Source of the DNA: Eublepharis macularius
Lineage: Eukaryota > Chordata > Lepidosauria > Squamata > Eublepharidae
DNA length: 64,000 nt
Assembly: GCF_028583425.1 (NCBI RefSeq)
Contig: NC_072794.1
Coordinates: 24,673,232 to 24,737,231 of the forward strand
Direction: 5' to 3'
The notes below the pieces were generated by a model. The model saw only the letters and a program-made list of their open reading frames with translations. It was not told where the DNA came from and did no database searches. Positions 53,996 to 64,000 of the stretch are shown here, in pieces. Every line of letters begins with the position of its first letter. Positions within the stretch are counted from its first letter, which is position 1. The position numbers and the translations under genes were made by a program.

Positions 53996-55884
53996 GATCA
54001 TAGAAGAAGCCTGGTCAGTTGTCAAGTGGCCAATGTTTCTATATAATCACTTCCACATTTTAAAGACTTTGTCTCTTGTGGAAGTGATCACAGCAGGCTA
54101 CCCTAGTTCTTGGGCACTTTTGAAATTTTCAGAAATAGTAGTGGGGACCACATAAAATGGCTGCCAAGATGGCAGGGAAAACCCCCCACAAAATGGCCGC
54201 CAGGGTAGCAGAGCAAATCACAAAATGCCGAGAGATCCCAAACCAAGAATCCTCATACAGCAGAGGCAGCTGTTTCTGAACATGGGCTTCCTGCAAACAC
54301 AAAAATGATGCCTTTGGGGCTTTTTCTTAAGCAGTTCTTGAAGAGAAGAAAAGCTGGTATCAGCTGTTTGCTTTGGGGAAGAGGCACAATTTGGTTTCAG
54401 CAACCTTCAGGTTCAATAGCACTTTATTGTTTGGCTTCAGTTTCCAAAGAAAGGCCATGCATGGCCATAGACAGAGGTTCCTGAGACATATGGAAGTCTA
54501 CATCTGTTGCCAAGCTTACAACTTACAACTTAGAACTGGGATATGATAAGCACTTTAGTCGTCTGTCAGTAGGTAGGATGCAATATGAAGCCCACCCCCC
54601 CATTCCAGATCCTTTGGATTTTATCACAAAGATTCACAAAGTAAGTAGTTACCAATAAACATATCAACAGGTGCCATGGGTAGGGTAGGGTAGGCTAGAA
54701 ATGGAATAATAAAATATAAATAAAATAAATGGCACCCTCAGGCACCACATTTGAAATTGGTGGATTATAGCGTTATTCGTTGCCTGGAGGAAACTGCTCT
54801 ATGCAATCCTGGACTTGGTCCCAAGAATGGAGATTGTCAAGTATTTACAGATTTGCAGTTGTCAGCTCCCCCCACCCCCCGTACTAAAAAGAATTAACAT
54901 TGCTGAGTGCTGCATATAACTGACACTGCCTGGATTGGAGGTGTGCTTACCTGGGTGGATCAGAAATCAGGAGATAAGAGTTGGACCTATCAGGCAAAGT
55001 ATTTGCATGGGAACCTTTGTCCCTTTCTCATCAAAGCAATAGTCAGCAAAGAATAGCTGTATCTTCCTCGGCTGGTGCTTTTTTCTAATTGTATTAGCTC
55101 AGCAGCATGGCCTGATAAATAACACAATAGAACCCTTAAAAAAAAAAGGGGGAAACCTGAGAATGGCTTTGGTTCACTCGCCATCGGATAAGAGAGTATG
55201 GGTACACAGAGTCCTTATGGACTTGTCCTTCTGGGCCAGACAGGCAGGCAATTTGCCAAGCCAAACCTTTCAATTGCCACATTGGAAGTTGCCAGTTCTC
55301 CCACACATTACCTAAACCATCCGTAAGAACAAAAGCCATTCGAGCTGAGGAACTAAGTGTTGTTTGTTCCCCTAGTTTTGCATGTTTGATTGTTTTTGCA
55401 CCAGCGTGCTATGAACAGAGGCAAATCTCTCAGATTTCAAGATATGACCAGGGTACTTTTCGCACTAGGGTTTTATAGCATGTCCGTACCTGTTCTGCAT
55501 CCCATGTTTGCAGAGGTTTCACACTTCATGGGACGTGGTGCCGCTCTTTCCCCCCATTACCCTGATTTTAGTTCCTGCTGATATACCCCGATGTTAATTT
55601 TTAATCAGCTTCCCAGTCCGGGCAGACTCAATTAATACCAATGTGAATGTTTTGCAGCACTCCCCACCCCTCTTCTTTTCCCTGGGAGCTGATTGGTTTG
55701 TGTGGAATGAACCACACCCACATAACTCAGCTCTCTGAACTCCTCTTTTCCGCCATTTTTTTGGCTGCACGTACCCAGTCTCTCCTACTTTATGACTCCG
55801 ACATATACCTTTCCTTTGGGTGGGATCTCCACGGAAGGGGGGGGGGCTTGTTTTAACGTGTTATCGACAACATGTGTCATCGAC
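53996..55884. other. No gene or repeat recognised
   Basis: Domain-free short frames. A small 'ggtagggtagggta' repeat lies near 54678-54692. Confidence 0.4.
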
Positions 55885-55965
55885 AACATGAGAGGAGCCC
55901 TGCTGGATCAAACCAAAGGTCCATCTACTCCAGTACCGTTTCCAATAGTGGGCAGTCTAGTATCA
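55885..55965 (+). repeat. CR1/L3-type 3' repeat fragment
   Basis: 'aggagccctgctggatcaaa' and 'aaaggtccatctactccagt' are the signature of the dispersed repeat also at 34685-34870. Confidence 0.5.
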
Positions 55966-57389
55966 CAGGAAAGCTGCACGTCTGGCTCACAACTAATACC
56001 TGTTGAAGTATCAAGCACACCATTTCAAGTTATCTGTGGTAGGGCTTTAAGCCCCTGCACACCTCTGAACGGGGAACAGAAGCATGCAAGCGGTTATAAC
56101 AGCAGAGCACACAATGCAAACCAGATTATACACATTTGAGGTTGAAACCAGCTTTTTAGAGCAAAGATTTAGGTTTCCTTGGCAGATAATTGCAGTATGG
56201 AAAATATACAGCCATGTCCTTTTAGGCACATGGAACCAGTGCATAGGATTTGGGGGGCTTTGGATTTGCTCTGGCACAGGGAAATGGCACTTCTCCAAAA
56301 TGTAATGATGGAGGCCAGCATGACGCTGCAGATTTTATTCTGATCTTTTTCAGAGAAAACAATCTGAGACAGGAGGAATGAGAGAAGCTGAGATTCAGGA
56401 AGGCAAAATTGCTCCTAATGGCAAGCACAATTGACAGCTCCTGGGCCCGACTGATCATTAGAACAAATCGCAGAACGGTCCTAAAAGGAAAAAGGACGTA
56501 ATATATTGCAAAGCTCTTGTGCAGAAGCCCCAATGAAATTAACATTTATTTCAACAGCACTTGTGTTTGGTGTTGAGGGGCGGGGGGGGGGCATTCCAAT
56601 GATTTTAACCTATTATAAGCTGTGAAAATAAAATTCAGTGATAGCTTCTGCATATATGTTCAGGATTCCCATGCAGTTGATTGTACGAGTGGACTGGAAA
56701 GGAAACATCAGGCAAAATGGGAATACATGAATTGTACTGTATTCTCCCAAGGAACAGGAGAAAAAAAATTCTCCTAACAGTACGCCTGGTCATCTTGTAT
56801 ACAGACCCACTAACATGAAAGGCATCTCCTGCTTTCTGCATCTCAAGCATTAAATTTGCCCATATATACATGTAGAAGCTATGTTTGTTCATGCTATGGC
56901 TTGTTATGAAATTTCCTTTTTTAATTTTTCTCCTTATTGGAATTACAGCAGTGCCCTCTCCTGGTAAGTTCTAGAACTGACTGGGGGACGACAATAGTTA
57001 CAGCACGCTTCCATCGTTAAGTATATTATGGTGTGAAGAATAAAACTCCAAAGGCTCTGATGTGATCAGAGGGAAAACTTTATTGACTATTCACAAAGAC
57101 TAAGGATGGACTCAGCAGGGTCACCTTATTTGGGATGCAATAAAGAAAACTCCTTATAATCCCCTGCAGAAACTTTTTTTTAAACCTTCAAGGCCCCCCT
57201 CCCCAAAATACAAGAGTTGCCTCTCGCGTTAAATTTAGAGCTTCCATCGCGTTTTGCAGTTGCATAGAAGTAAAAGTATAACTTAAGACAGCTTCTTATC
57301 ATAGCAACATTTCAAAACACAATGGCTGAAGGTTCACCTGCCCAACTTACTCCCTTTGTTCAGTGTTTCAGGTAGGAGAACAGCAGGGG
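55966..57389. other. No gene or repeat recognised
   Basis: Domain-free short frames only. Confidence 0.4.
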
Positions 57390-57480
57390 TTTGAATGAAG
57401 GGTGCTTTGACTCTTGAAAACTCATGTTCTGAAAATCCTCTTGGTCTGTAAAGTACCACCACTGGACTCTAATCTTTTGT
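57390..57480 (+). repeat. Dispersed foldback-family fragment
   Basis: 'ctttgactcttgaaaactca', 'gttctgaaaatcctcttggt' and 'ccaccactggactctaatct' match the right arm of 1404-1613. Confidence 0.5.
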
Positions 57481-57489
57481 GCACTCAAG

Positions 57490-58452
57490 GCACATCTCCC
57501 ATTGAATCTACCAACCCGTTAGGTTTCTTTAGAAGTCAGATTTTATTTTGTTTTTTATTGGCAGCAATTAAGGTTGAGTTCTAGCCTCTGGTGTTCATGC
57601 CACACAGTCTGGATTGCCAAGAAACAAGATACAACATACACTACTATGCATGCTCCATGATCCCTCCTCTTGAACTTAAAAGGTACTACTAACAAGGGTG
57701 TTTTCCGCATGGGAACAGGCTTGTGTAGTTTTCACGTTGCTGCTAATACAGCACAGCAATAATGAGGCTTCTATGTCAGGTTTCCTTGCCCCAGTTCCTC
57801 AGCTATAGGTATTATATTGCCCCTACTTTGTACCACTACGACTTTTCCAGTTTTTGTAAAGATCAGCAGCTGAATATCATTACAATGTTATTACAATCTG
57901 TGTAGCATTCTCGCTGAAATCCCAGCTTTCATTTTTTAAGTCTAGCCTTTCTCATTGCAGAGATATGCCTTTACCCTTATATCTCCACAACAAAAGTGGC
58001 CACAGCCTTTTTTCAAAACGAAAGCAGGGAATTCAATTGCCAGTATTAAAAAATCACTCCCTGGTAAGTAGGGGAAGGGAAACGGCTGCCATGGGGATGG
58101 GCAGAGAAATGGCTGCCAGCGAAGTAGATTTAGGAAAGATCAAAGAAAAGTAAGGAACACCTTGCGAGCTGCACAAATGGTTAAAAAAAGTTTCCCAACA
58201 GCATCGAACGCAAGGTAAACAGCACACATGGAAATGTCCAAGGGCTTATTTTCTAAGTTTGATTTGAGGATAAAATACCTGGCAAGACCATAACAGTTGG
58301 ATGAAGTCTCAAGCTCACAGTCTACCCCAAGCCCGAGTGCCCAAACTGCCACACAAAACCAACTTATTTATTTCAAAGTGCCAGCACTGCAATTAAACCT
58401 GAATACTGAGGTTTTAGTTAAGAAAAAACAACTCATGCAGTTGTCCCAACTA
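57490..58452. other. No gene or repeat recognised
   Basis: Domain-free short frames only. Confidence 0.4.
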
Positions 58453-58790
58453 ATTATCTCTCTCTCTCTCTCTCTCTCTCTCACTTGCTCAAGAGCCACG
58501 ACTGAAAGTAAAGCAAGTTAAATCAAAGCAGTTTGCCCTTCTTTACACCAGCAGCCCTGCTTGCAAGCATTCTGTGTCTCTCCCTCACTCAAGAGCCACG
58601 ACTGAAAGTAAAGCAAGTTAAATCAAAGCAGTTTGCCCTTCTTTAGACCAGCAGGCCTGCTTGCAAGCACTCTCTCTCTCTCTCTCTCTCTCTCATTCAC
58701 ACACACTCACTCAAGAGCCACGAGTGAAAGTAAAGCAAGTTAAATCAAAGCAGCTTACTCTTCTTTAGAAAGCCAGCCCCAGCAGCCTCG
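58453..58790. repeat. Short tandem array with (TC)n linkers
   Basis: Three copies of a unit starting aagagccacg lie at 58491, 58591 and 58713. The first two are exactly 100 bp apart; the third is displaced by an expanded TC run. Each unit has 'agtaaagcaagttaaatcaa' and 'cagcaggcctgcttgcaagc', the latter a small palindrome. TC runs lie at about 58457-58482 and 58670-58694. The array abuts the hAT end that follows and may be its interior. Confidence 0.75.
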
Positions 58791-58834
58791 CTGCTGCCTC
58801 CACTTCCTGCTGCTAAAGAGATGGGCAGCAGGGA

Positions 58835-58943
58835 GGCAGCCTTGAGGAAAAGGAATCACGTGGGCAGGGCCAAAACCCATGTGATCTTTGCTCAGAGCTA
58901 CTGGAACGCCGTTGCAGGCGTTCCCCCCCCAAATGAGCCCTGG
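58835..58943. mobile_element. hAT-like element, right end (CAGGGCTCATTT family)
   Basis: 'acccatgtgatctttgctca', 'ctactggaacgccgttgca' and 'cccaaatgagccctg' match the right end of 54-433. The left end is not recognised, unless the tandem array is internal to this copy. Confidence 0.55.
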
Positions 58944-58949
58944 ACCTAG

Positions 58950-59033
58950 CGATGGCGACTTGGCTCACGTGCCCAGAGAGGGCTCTGCGTGCCAGCTGTG
59001 GCACGTGTGCCATAGGTTCACCATCGCTGGTCT
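58950..59033. mobile_element. Short hAT-like MITE
   Basis: 'tagcgatggcgacttggctc' and 'gcacgtgtgccataggttca' then 'ccatcgctgg' form inverted termini about 84 bp apart. No target duplication was resolved. Confidence 0.45.
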
Positions 59034-59659
59034 ACCCTCCTGCCCTGGTCACCCATCTTAATAGAAAATAGTATTTACCTGCTCACAAGAGCACTCTGAC
59101 TCTGCAATCTGCTCTCCCCCACCCCTGTACTATCACCATAATGGACAAAGGCATAGGATCGTGGTAGGCCTGCACCCAAATAAATGCAGCAAGTTGCTCA
59201 TGAGAAAAGGGAATTGGTTCAAATATTGGTTAAATTATTATGAGGTTTGACCAGCAACAGTGAAGATCTGCTACCACTGTTGCTGAATTCCACCCCCACC
59301 CCATATACATGAAACCCCGTCTCCTTCCTGTGCCATCAGGGTACTGCACAACAAAGCCCACTCTGTAACTTATTCCCCATTCAGCTCCCCACAATGGTGT
59401 AGGAAGGAGGTATATTGTCTTACCTCAACCATTATGGCTATCATCTGAAAAGGGGGCTTACCTCAATTTCTCCCCCAATTCCACACCCAAAAGCAATGAG
59501 ACTAATGTGCTTTTCAAACAGTTAGTTGCCTGATGATAATGAAACCAGAGGTTATCACTTGAAGATTGACTAGGCCTTCTTCTAACAGCCAAACACCCGT
59601 TCTTATTTTGTCTTCCCCAGGATGAGAAGAAAAAGCAAAAGAAAACACACCGCAGAAGT
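59034..59659. other. Intergenic stretch downstream of the zinc-finger gene
   Basis: No exon or repeat is recognised. Confidence 0.4.
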
Positions 59660-60198
59660 GCAAATGAATGGGAACAAACTTTTTATTCTTACCCTAAACT
59701 CTACAGCAGAAGGAACTATGCATGCCTGAACATAATTTAACATAAGAAAAAGGAGGGACAGAGTAGAAACCAGGAGTGGTATTACATGCCAGTGACTGTC
59801 AAGTACCTAAAAAGTCAACCTAAAGAAAGGAGGTGTCACAGGAGGAAACAAGAAGCCCTACTACTGTGCAGCAGAATGGGGTGGTAGAACCCCAAGATGG
59901 CTGAAGGGATCATATCCTTTCAGACTGTAGATGGTCAATCACATTTTCAATACTACCCTTTCTAAAAAAAAACACTCCCTTCAGCAAGTAAAAAACCAAG
60001 GAGAGCAGACAGAAGAAAGGGCAAGAACCTTTCCCCCATAACTCGCATACAACTGGAAGCGGTATACTCCACTCTACCCCATCATGCTGTAGCATGTGTG
60101 AATCCCAACAAACGTCTCTCAATATTTTAAGAAAGGCAAACCACCACCACCATCACCACCAAACGAAACTTCAAGGCTAGCAATCTCAGTGTCCAACC
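59660..60198 (-). other. Probable 3' UTR of the zinc-finger gene
   Basis: From the stop (TAG at 60201-60199) to just past an AATAAA on the minus strand at 59687-59682. The UTR would be roughly 520-540 nt, with cleavage near 59660-59670. It contains a (GGT)n-like run near 60140-60160. No competing AATAAA was noted nearer the stop. Confidence 0.6.
59682..59687 (-). terminator. Polyadenylation signal AATAAA
   Basis: Canonical hexamer on the minus strand, about 512 nt after the zinc-finger stop codon. Confidence 0.65.
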
Positions 60199-61392
60199 CT
60201 AGGGTTGGACTATTTTGTGAACTCCTTCGTGCCTCCTTAAAGAGCCCAACTCTGCAAAAGACTGCCCACAACAGGCACAAGAGTAAGGTTTTTCTCCAGT
60301 ATGAGTACGTCGATGGCGCTGCAGAGAAGCCAGGCGTGTGAAGGCGGTACCGCATTCTTCGCAGTAGAAAGGGCGCTCACCAGTATGTGTCTGATGATGC
60401 CTTCTCAACCTTGATAGCTGGACAAAAGCCATGCTACATTTGTTACACTTGTATGGCTTTTCCTTCCGATGGATCACCTTGTGCTTGGAAAGCAAGTTGG
60501 CATTACTGAAAACTTTACAGCATGTTGGGCACTGGTGTCGCTTGAAGCCGCCTTCTCCAGGGTCTCGGGCAGCAGAGTTCAGCTGCCCAGAGTTATAACT
60601 CTGATTCTGGTTCCGATGCAGGACAGACCAGGGGTTCTTGATGCTAGCATCTCCCAGAACAACACTGGAACGATCAATCTTGTGCATGCTGCGGAGATGC
60701 CTCCAGACATCAGCGGTGCGGATGAAACCCTTGTCACATTCTGGGCACTTGTGTGGCCGGTCTGCAGAATGGGTCAGTTTGTGCATTCGTAAATTAGCTG
60801 AGCGGAAAAACTCTTTGCCGCAGATTGGGCACCAGTACGAACACCCACTGACGTACTTCTTTTTGTGTTCCTCTAGGCCACGGAGATCTTGGAATGATTT
60901 CCCACACTTCTCGCACTGGTAAGGCATAAATTTGCCCAGCAGGGCAGGCAGATTCTCGCCATCAAGAGAGTCGACAAGGATGATGAAATTCTCCGCTTCC
61001 TCCTTTAGACCTCCCTGAAGATCTGCAGAATGCCTGGATGACCAGCGTGCCAGATCTTTACCGTCACTAAGCAAATTATAAGTGTTGCTTGTAGGGACAT
61101 AGATACCACCAATGGCAGAACCTTGTTGTCGGCAATAGGTTGATGTTTTTGGAGTTGTGGTCAAAGAACTGTCTTCTTCTGTACAGTGCAGCACCAGGGG
61201 GAGATCCAGCGTATCCGAAGACGCATCCAGGCTACCACTGAGACTGGAAGGTGGCAGGCTGACTTCCTCTACCTCTAGCAGTAAACTGGGTTTCTGATCT
61301 ATATAATCAGAAGCACCAATGGAATCATCCGAATGGTCAGCTGTGATCCTGCAGTCACCCTTTTCAGCCTCCCAGTCCACGCACATCTCCAT
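60199..61392 (-). CDS. C2H2 zinc-finger protein, single coding exon
   Basis: Starting at the ATG 61392-61390 (GTGATGG, strong Kozak context), the 397-residue protein is probably a nuclear DNA-binding regulator. Residues 1-155 are acidic and serine-rich with no KRAB, SCAN or BTB domain visible. Seven fingers follow in a 3+4 arrangement. Finger 1 (about 160-184, CEKC...H) lacks a normal second His and reads H-x7-C. Fingers 2 (about 188-208) and 3 (about 216-237) are regular. A 50-residue linker separates them from fingers 4-7 (about 288-392). Fingers 5-6 and 6-7 are joined by TGERPF and TGEKPY linkers. The open frame has an in-frame TGA at 61428-61426, so translation cannot start upstream within this exon. 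Open length and intact zinc ligands argue for a functional gene. I do not recognise the orthologue, so no symbol is given. Confidence 0.92.
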   Translation of the reverse strand: MEMCVDWEAEKGDCRITADHSDDSIGASDYIDQKPSLLLEVEEVSLPPSSLSGSLDASSDTLDLPLVLHCTEEDSSLTTTPKTSTYCRQQGSAIGGIYVPTSNTYNLLSDGKDLARWSSRHSADLQGGLKEEAENFIILVDSLDGENLPALLGKFMPYQCEKCGKSFQDLRGLEEHKKKYVSGCSYWCPICGKEFFRSANLRMHKLTHSADRPHKCPECDKGFIRTADVWRHLRSMHKIDRSSVVLGDASIKNPWSVLHRNQNQSYNSGQLNSAARDPGEGGFKRHQCPTCCKVFSNANLLSKHKVIHRKEKPYKCNKCSMAFVQLSRLRRHHQTHTGERPFYCEECGTAFTRLASLQRHRRTHTGEKPYSCACCGQSFAELGSLRRHEGVHKIVQP

Positions 61393-61448
61393 CACGTAAG
61401 CTTTATAAGCCCTTCCCAGTATTCTTCAGCACCAGATCACTAGTCTCC

Positions 61449-61470
61449 CTGTGAAAAGATTGGAAAAGTT
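61449..61470 (-). promoter_or_regulatory. 3' splice site of the zinc-finger coding exon
   Basis: On the minus strand a pyrimidine-rich stretch, CTTTTCCAATCTTTTCACAG, ends in CAG at 61451-61449. The exon would begin at 61448, giving 56 nt of 5' UTR before the ATG. One or more non-coding 5' exons should lie upstream, above 61470 and possibly outside the window. Confidence 0.6.
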
Positions 61471-61564
61471 TTCCTTAGTGGAACTTCTGACATTCATACC
61501 AGATCAAAGGAAGACCTCATTCTGAGATCAGAGCAAAACAGAAAGAGCAGCGAGAATTTTAACA

Positions 61565-61645
61565 GCACAGTCCTAAACAGCTACAACCTCCTAAAACCAT
61601 GGATTACAAAGGATTTTGCAGAGTGTACGTCTACTTAGGATTGTG
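61565..61645. repeat. Decayed short palindromic MITE
   Basis: 'cagcacagtcctaaacagct' mirrors 'tctacttaggattgtgctac', with a diverged centre. Same family as 47214-47300. It lies in the presumed intron upstream of the zinc-finger exon. Confidence 0.5.
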
Positions 61646-61649
61646 CTAC

Positions 61650-62727
61650 AGATTATTCAAGTAATTTTTTTCTGCTGTGCTGTATCACATAGATCCCTTA
61701 CATTGGTCTTCAGTATGCACTAATCCATTGCTTTAGATTTGGGTCTGAGAACATACCACGGGCACAAAGCTTTGAACTGAGTTCTGTGGAAGAGTTAAGC
61801 TTAATGTGAAATCACCATGCCTTCGACGTGCTAAATCCAGGCTAGATTGCACCCATAATATATAGTAAATATCAACATACTATATACCCAGAGTGCATTT
61901 CTACTTTTATTTCATGCTTGTTTGTGTTCTGTGAGCATAGGGAGTTCTTGATCAAAGAAGAGATTTATTGGGGTCAGTCAAAACTAGGAATGCATTTTAG
62001 GACAAAGCACTGAGAAAAGAAGGGAGAGCCCTACAGTTATTTTTTTGCTTTGGATCACTTGCACACTAGCATATCCAGCCAGCATAATTATAATATGTGG
62101 CGGAAGTAACTAGCAGTACGATCCTAAGGACATTTTCCTGGGAATAAAACCCACCAAACAGACCCAAGTAGAATGGTACTGTAGGCTATTGAAACGGGTA
62201 TCTGGAATCAATAGCGGACATCAATGGTAAGAGCTGAGGAAAACAAATGTTCCTCTATTACAGAAAAATATGCATAACCCTTAATGAGTTCAATAATGCC
62301 ATTTTGAAAGAAATTAAAACCAAGCCTCTGGGAATAAAAAGAGCACTAGCAATATGAGGCTTTCCCTTTAGCAAAGTTTTCTCAAACATGAATATGTAAT
62401 TGCAACATACCAGTTTGAACCGAGCAGCTGAATTGAGCAGTTTTCTCTTTAAGGAAGGCAACTGTTTATTCAAGGAGAAGATTTGAGAAGATGGGAAAAA
62501 ACTGTCTGAAATTCTCAACAGAATGTCTACTACAGGGAAATTTGTAAAAATCCATTAGCTTTTTAATAAATTGTAAAAATCTGTTAGTTTTTTCATGAGT
62601 TGCAAAAAACTAAAGTTGCTGCTTTTGAAATTAAAAACGAATCAGAAATAAATTTACTGAGCAACACCGTGATTATTTTATTTTCCCAAGGACCAAATTG
62701 AGTAAACATGTTATGGTGTTTTTATTA
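61650..62727. other. Presumed intron or upstream flank of the zinc-finger gene
   Basis: No exon or promoter is recognised. A partial 'agcagtacgatcctaagga' near 62112 recalls the short palindromic family. Confidence 0.4.
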
Positions 62728-63715
62728 GGGCTGAATCCACACTTCCTTTTGGTTTCCACGCCTTTTTCGCAAGCGGTGCGCTGTTCATGCAGATACTCAC
62801 ACACTTTCCCATTCCGCGTGTTCCCCGCCATCACCACGCCACAATTGCGCCTTCCTTCCAAACCACGTGATAGTGGCGGAAATCTGTTTTCTCCCCATTT
62901 TTTTTTTTAATACAGTGCAGAAAGGTCGGTATACTGGTAAACCAACTGTAGTGAGCAGCGGTTTGCGCGGGAAAAGCAACAGTCACCGGAGCATGTGCAT
63001 GTCACACGGGGACAGTTTCCCTACTGTGTCCCGCCATTTTTAAGAGCGCAAGGAGCCAAGCCGAGCAATCCAGTATTTCCCACAACGATCGTCTCCAGTA
63101 AACGGCAGGTGCGGAAAACAAATATATTCCTGAAAGCTTAGGACGCAGGTGGGAGATTCTACCATGTGCGAAAGACAGAATGCATCATCTCGTGGTGTCG
63201 CGTGGCTGTGCTGCGAAGCATGCCAACCACAATCTGAGCCATCATCACAAATATCACACTCTGAGCATCCATGTTGTTAACTACTAAAAGCAGAAAACCA
63301 CTCTGAGCAGCAGAATTTCCGGACAATGCCTTTAATGTGACAATCTAATTTTAAATTTGCCCACCATACTAACCAGCCAATTGTTAGAAAGTGGTCTGTG
63401 ACGAGCAAAAAATGAGCCAATCAAAGATGAGGGGGAGGGTACATTGCCATTTCTTAAAAGTCAGAATATCGGTTATACTGGAAAATTAACCTTTTTTTTA
63501 AAAAAAAAGGGGGAAGTGACGTGCGCCATCAATTCTGACGGCGGAGGATGGAACCGCCCACTGTAACGCTTTACTCAGTGGCGTGTGGAGAAATGATTGC
63601 GCCATGAAGACGCACTGGAAGGGTGAATGTGATGATGCACAGCATGGTAGCATAATGAACTCGATTGCCATGACTGTGCAAGGTAAGCGGATGGTGAGTG
63701 AGTGTGGATTTGGCC
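62728..63715. mobile_element. Probable non-autonomous DNA transposon, about 1 kb
   Basis: The left end GGGCTGAATCCACACTTCC and right end 'gagtgtggatttggcc' are inverted over about 16 bp. The pattern (GGCC-like start, then CCACAC) recalls the Harbinger-like MITEs at 38829 and 48009. The interior is comparatively CpG-rich and non-coding and has subterminal inverted segments ('ggtcggtatactggtaaacc' and 'atcggttatactggaaaatt' are related). A clean target duplication was not found. Confidence 0.45.
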
Positions 63716-63734
63716 TAGGTGACTGAGCGAAGCC

Positions 63735-63805
63735 TCCCTACTACTGTAAGCTGGTCTAGGTAGATCACTGGGCTGATCCAACAGGGCTCTTCGATGTTCT
63801 AATAA
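63735..63805 (-). repeat. CR1/L3-type 3' repeat fragment
   Basis: In plus sense 'ggtctaggtagatcactggg' and 'ctgatccaacagggctcttc' are the complement of the 'ctgctggatcagaccaaggt'-type repeat. Confidence 0.5.
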
Positions 63806-63814
63806 GCAGAGGAA

Positions 63815-64000
63815 AGGAGCAAGAGTACAGTAGCACTTATAAGACTAACAAAATTTGTGGCAGGGTATGAGCTTTCGTGAGTCACAGTTCACTTCTTCAG
63901 CTACAGCTTCTTCAGATACAGCTAGAATGTTGAGTACAACACAGAATGACTCACTTTCTAGCTGTATCTGAAGAAGTGAGCTGTGACTCACAAAAGCTCA
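63815..64000. repeat. Foldback dispersed repeat, cut by window end
   Basis: The left arm ('caagagtacagtagcactta' to 'cacttcttcag') faces the right arm beginning 'ctgtatctgaagaagtgagc'. On the minus strand the left arm has CTGAAGA (63900-63894), a GTGA/TCAC stem and GAAA (63876-63873), an intact hammerhead-like core order. The right arm continues past 64000. Confidence 0.65.

Noticed and set aside
57010-57190. Possible LTR with AATAAA-like signals and 'gaaaactttattgac'
   Set aside because: It recalls the 'aaactttactgcag' part of the intact LTR, but I could not define TG/CA ends or a target duplication.
58491-58790. CRISPR-like array
   Set aside because: Whole units repeat with simple TC linkers, not short repeats with unique spacers, and the DNA is vertebrate.

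Overview
The window looks like intergenic and intronic DNA from a squamate reptile (lizard, gecko or snake). The evidence is the repeat content: CR1-type LINE 3' ends, an RTE/BovB LINE fragment, an L1-like fragment, several tRNA-derived SINEs of the Sauria type, 5S-rRNA-derived SINEs, many short hAT-like and Harbinger-like elements, and a complete chromodomain-bearing Ty3/gypsy retrotransposon of the Tf1/sushi type. No rRNA or functional tRNA gene, CRISPR array or operon is present. Species cannot be fixed from the sequence alone.

Layout. 1-9.9 kb: gene-free DNA with hAT-like elements, foldback repeats, a tRNA-SINE and a 5S-SINE. 9.9-13.4 kb: a near-identical 548-bp inverted duplication. Its spacer holds a BovB fragment split by a solo LTR with a 5-bp target duplication. 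13.4-24.6 kb: sparse repeats, including a CR1 3' end. 25.4-28.6 kb: a SINE cluster and an element with about 99-bp inverted termini. 29-30.9 kb: a decayed L1-like LINE on the minus strand. 31-39.7 kb: hAT-like elements, SINEs and a palindromic Harbinger-like MITE inserted inside a SINE. 40253-47206: a full-length LTR retrotransposon on the minus strand. 47.2-59 kb: more MITEs and SINEs and a short tandem array. 59.66-61.45 kb: the 3' exon of a C2H2 zinc-finger gene on the minus strand, the only recognisable host gene. 61.5-64 kb: its upstream flank with a roughly 1-kb transposon-like element and a truncated foldback repeat.

The LTR retrotransposon is the main feature. Its two 417-bp LTRs look identical by eye and are flanked by a perfect ACAAC duplication. 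It has open gag and pol frames joined by a textbook -1 frameshift signal (GGGAAAC, 5-nt spacer, perfect 11-bp stem). A polypurine tract abuts the 3' LTR. The primer site matches no tRNA I recognise, but it is complementary over 11 nt to a site inside the LTR, as expected for Tf1/sushi self-priming. It therefore looks very young and possibly still active. Its Gag is unusual in carrying a proline-rich region of several hundred residues before the capsid-like domain.

The rest of the window is a dense record of nested transposition. In several cases an interrupted older repeat acts as an internal empty-site reference and gives exact insertion boundaries. Two dispersed repeat families also carry sequences resembling the hammerhead ribozyme core. 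All calls are from reading the sequence; no alignments or database searches were run.
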